Of a DNA stretch of 14,183 nucleotides, positions 13,403-14,183 are shown in pieces. The stretch covers positions 1-14,183 of the forward strand of contig JAGCGE010000203.1 in the NCBI GenBank assembly GCA_017649745.1, in the 5' to 3' direction. Position numbers and translations under genes: made by a program. Within the stretch, counting starts at the first letter, position 1. The number at the start of each line of letters is the position of its first letter. The notes beneath the pieces were generated by a model. The model had not been told where the DNA came from. It saw only the letters and a list, made by a program, of their open reading frames with translations, and searched no databases. The stretch is from Clostridiales bacterium. GTDB taxonomy: Bacteria > Bacillota_A > Clostridia > Saccharofermentanales > Saccharofermentanaceae.

Positions 13403-13415
13403 TAATATTTGTCAA
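13387..13415 (-). promoter_or_regulatory. promoter of the marR-flavodoxin operon
   Basis: On the minus strand a perfect TTGACA (13410-13415) is followed after 17 bp by TACATT (13387-13392, 4/6). Overlap with both palindromes predicts repression by blocking polymerase. Confidence 0.68.
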
Positions 13416-13451
13416 GTTCCGGACTTCAACGAAAATGTATATTTTAGAGAA

Positions 13452-13460
13452 TGTTATAAT
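13452..13460 (+). promoter_or_regulatory. extended -10 promoter of the GyrI-like gene
   Basis: TGTTATAAT has the TG-N-TATAAT form. No -35 is seen at 17 bp. It faces away from the marR promoter, whose operators end 50 bp upstream. Confidence 0.6.
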
Positions 13461-13469
13461 TACTTTGTT

Positions 13470-13504
13470 TGAGGGAGTGATCCATTAGTCGGGAAAATAG
13501 ACAG
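13470..13504 (+). repeat. leader repeat, copy B
   Basis: 27 of 35 bases match copy A (9380-9414) without gaps. Here GGGAGTGATCC inside the repeat also resembles an extended ribosome-binding site, but the next codons start with ATT and the real gene has its own site 60 bases on. Confidence 0.65.
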
Positions 13505-13542
13505 GATAGTGAAATAAGCAAATCGGGATTTATGGAGGGCTT

Positions 13543-14175
13543 ATGGCTTTTGATTTTAAGAAAGAATATAAAGAGTTTTATTTGCCAAAAAATAAACCTG
13601 AGATTGTAAATGTTCCAAAAGCAAATTACATCGCAGTCAGAGGGAAAGGTAATCCAAATGAAGAAGGTGGGGCATATCAGCAGGCAATAAGCGTGCTATA
13701 TGCTGTTGCCTACACTTTGAAGATGAGTTATAAGACGGATTACAAAATAAAAGGTTTTTTTGAATACATTGTTCCGCCACTTGAAGGATTCTGGTGGCAG
13801 GACAATGTAGTGGGTGTTGATTATGCAAATAAATCCGAGTTCAACTGGATTTCAGTCATTCGCTTACCTGACTTCATTACACAAAAAGATTTTGATTGGG
13901 CGGTTGAAACAGCGACAAAGAAGAAAAAGCTAGATTGTTCAACAGCAGAGTTCTTAACGATTGATGAGGGGCTGTGTGTTCAAATCATGCATCTGGGTTC
14001 TTTTGATGATGAACCGGCCACAGTTGCTTTATTGGACGATTATCTGGAGAAAAACGGATATGTAAATGATTTGACGGAGACGCGATTGCATCATGAAATT
14101 TATATGTCAGATGCAAGGAAGGTTCCTCCGGAAAAGTGGAAGACGGTTATCAGGCATCCAATAAAAAAGAAATAA
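13543..14175 (+). CDS. GyrI-like small-molecule-binding domain protein, 210 aa
   Basis: GyrI/SbmC-like (SOUL-related) ligand-binding fold as a stand-alone protein; members of this subfamily are often annotated as GyrI-like domain-containing proteins. The N-terminus FDFKKEYKEFYLPKNKPEIV is typical. It is followed by ANYIAVRGKGNPNEEGGAYQ, YTLKMSYKTDYKIKGFFEY, PLEGFWW, the ligand-pocket region EGLCVQIMHLGSFDDEPATV and the family ending ETRLHHEIYMSDARKVPPEKW. There is no helix-turn-helix, so it is not a MerR/AraC fusion. It probably binds, and may hydrolyse or sequester, a hydrophobic cationic or electrophilic compound; related proteins have been linked to drug resistance. ATG 13543 has GGAGGG about 5 bases upstream. 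Complete. Its place next to a MarR/flavodoxin pair fits a detoxification theme. Confidence 0.87.
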   Translation: MAFDFKKEYKEFYLPKNKPEIVNVPKANYIAVRGKGNPNEEGGAYQQAISVLYAVAYTLKMSYKTDYKIKGFFEYIVPPLEGFWWQDNVVGVDYANKSEFNWISVIRLPDFITQKDFDWAVETATKKKKLDCSTAEFLTIDEGLCVQIMHLGSFDDEPATVALLDDYLEKNGYVNDLTETRLHHEIYMSDARKVPPEKWKTVIRHPIKKK

Positions 14176-14183
14176 GCAAATTC

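Noticed and set aside
13511..14181. 13-bp direct repeat GAAATAAGCAAAT on both sides of the GyrI-like gene (13511-13523 and 14169-14181)
   Set aside because: Suggestive as target-site duplications, but a 13-bp match is expected about once by chance in a window this size, and no inverted ends or transposase accompany it.
1..14183. CRISPR array, insertion sequence, transposase, integrase or replication origin
   Set aside because: No regularly spaced repeats, DDE/HUH/integrase proteins or iteron clusters were seen; the only mobile-element hint is the repeat pattern beside the tRNA.

Overview
The window looks like a chromosomal segment of an anaerobic, low-to-moderate GC Firmicute, most likely a member of Clostridia. 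The evidence is a Clostridia-style primary sigma factor with Gram-positive ribosome-binding sites, an Rnf-type gene order (C-D-G), a tRNA-Arg gene with an encoded CCA end, and small MarR/flavodoxin and XRE cassettes. No species can be named from the sequence alone.

Left part (1-7802), core-like DNA with many C-ending codons. A lipoprotein gene runs off the left edge on the minus strand, and a 119-residue hypothetical gene follows, also on minus. A divergent promoter pair around 714-783 then opens a long plus-strand run: a zinc-ribbon/single-TM protein, the primary sigma factor rpoD, rnfC, rnfD, an RnfG-like protein and a polytopic membrane protein. rnfC is broken by a -1 frameshift at a GGG run (3817-3819). 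The Rnf-like genes are divergent: the RnfG-like protein lacks the canonical flavin-attachment Thr, the RnfD context around the expected Thr is unusual, and rnfE, rnfA and rnfB are not present downstream.

Centre (7780-8200). A tRNA-Arg(CCT) gene has its own extended -10 promoter and a terminator. Downstream, a degenerate copy of its anticodon arm plus paired 10-bp direct repeats recurs at a constant offset of 175-176 bp. This looks like the scar of an integrative element or a decayed tandem duplication, and it marks the change to accessory DNA.

Right part (8200-14183), accessory and more AT-rich in many places. (i) A minus-strand two-gene module: an XRE regulator and a small membrane protein that share a related C-terminal domain. 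(ii) A 240-bp regulatory region rich in dyads. (iii) A plus-strand four-gene run: 4-TM protein, S66/MccF-like serine peptidase, tyrosine-phosphatase-family protein and transglutaminase-like protein. (iv) A minus-strand MarR regulator overlapping a flavodoxin gene, with two identical 14-bp palindromes placed over its promoter. (v) A GyrI-like small-molecule-binding protein. The promoters of (iii) and (v) are followed by a related 35-bp leader sequence, and a third, weaker relative lies at 12317-12347 without a convincing gene after it.
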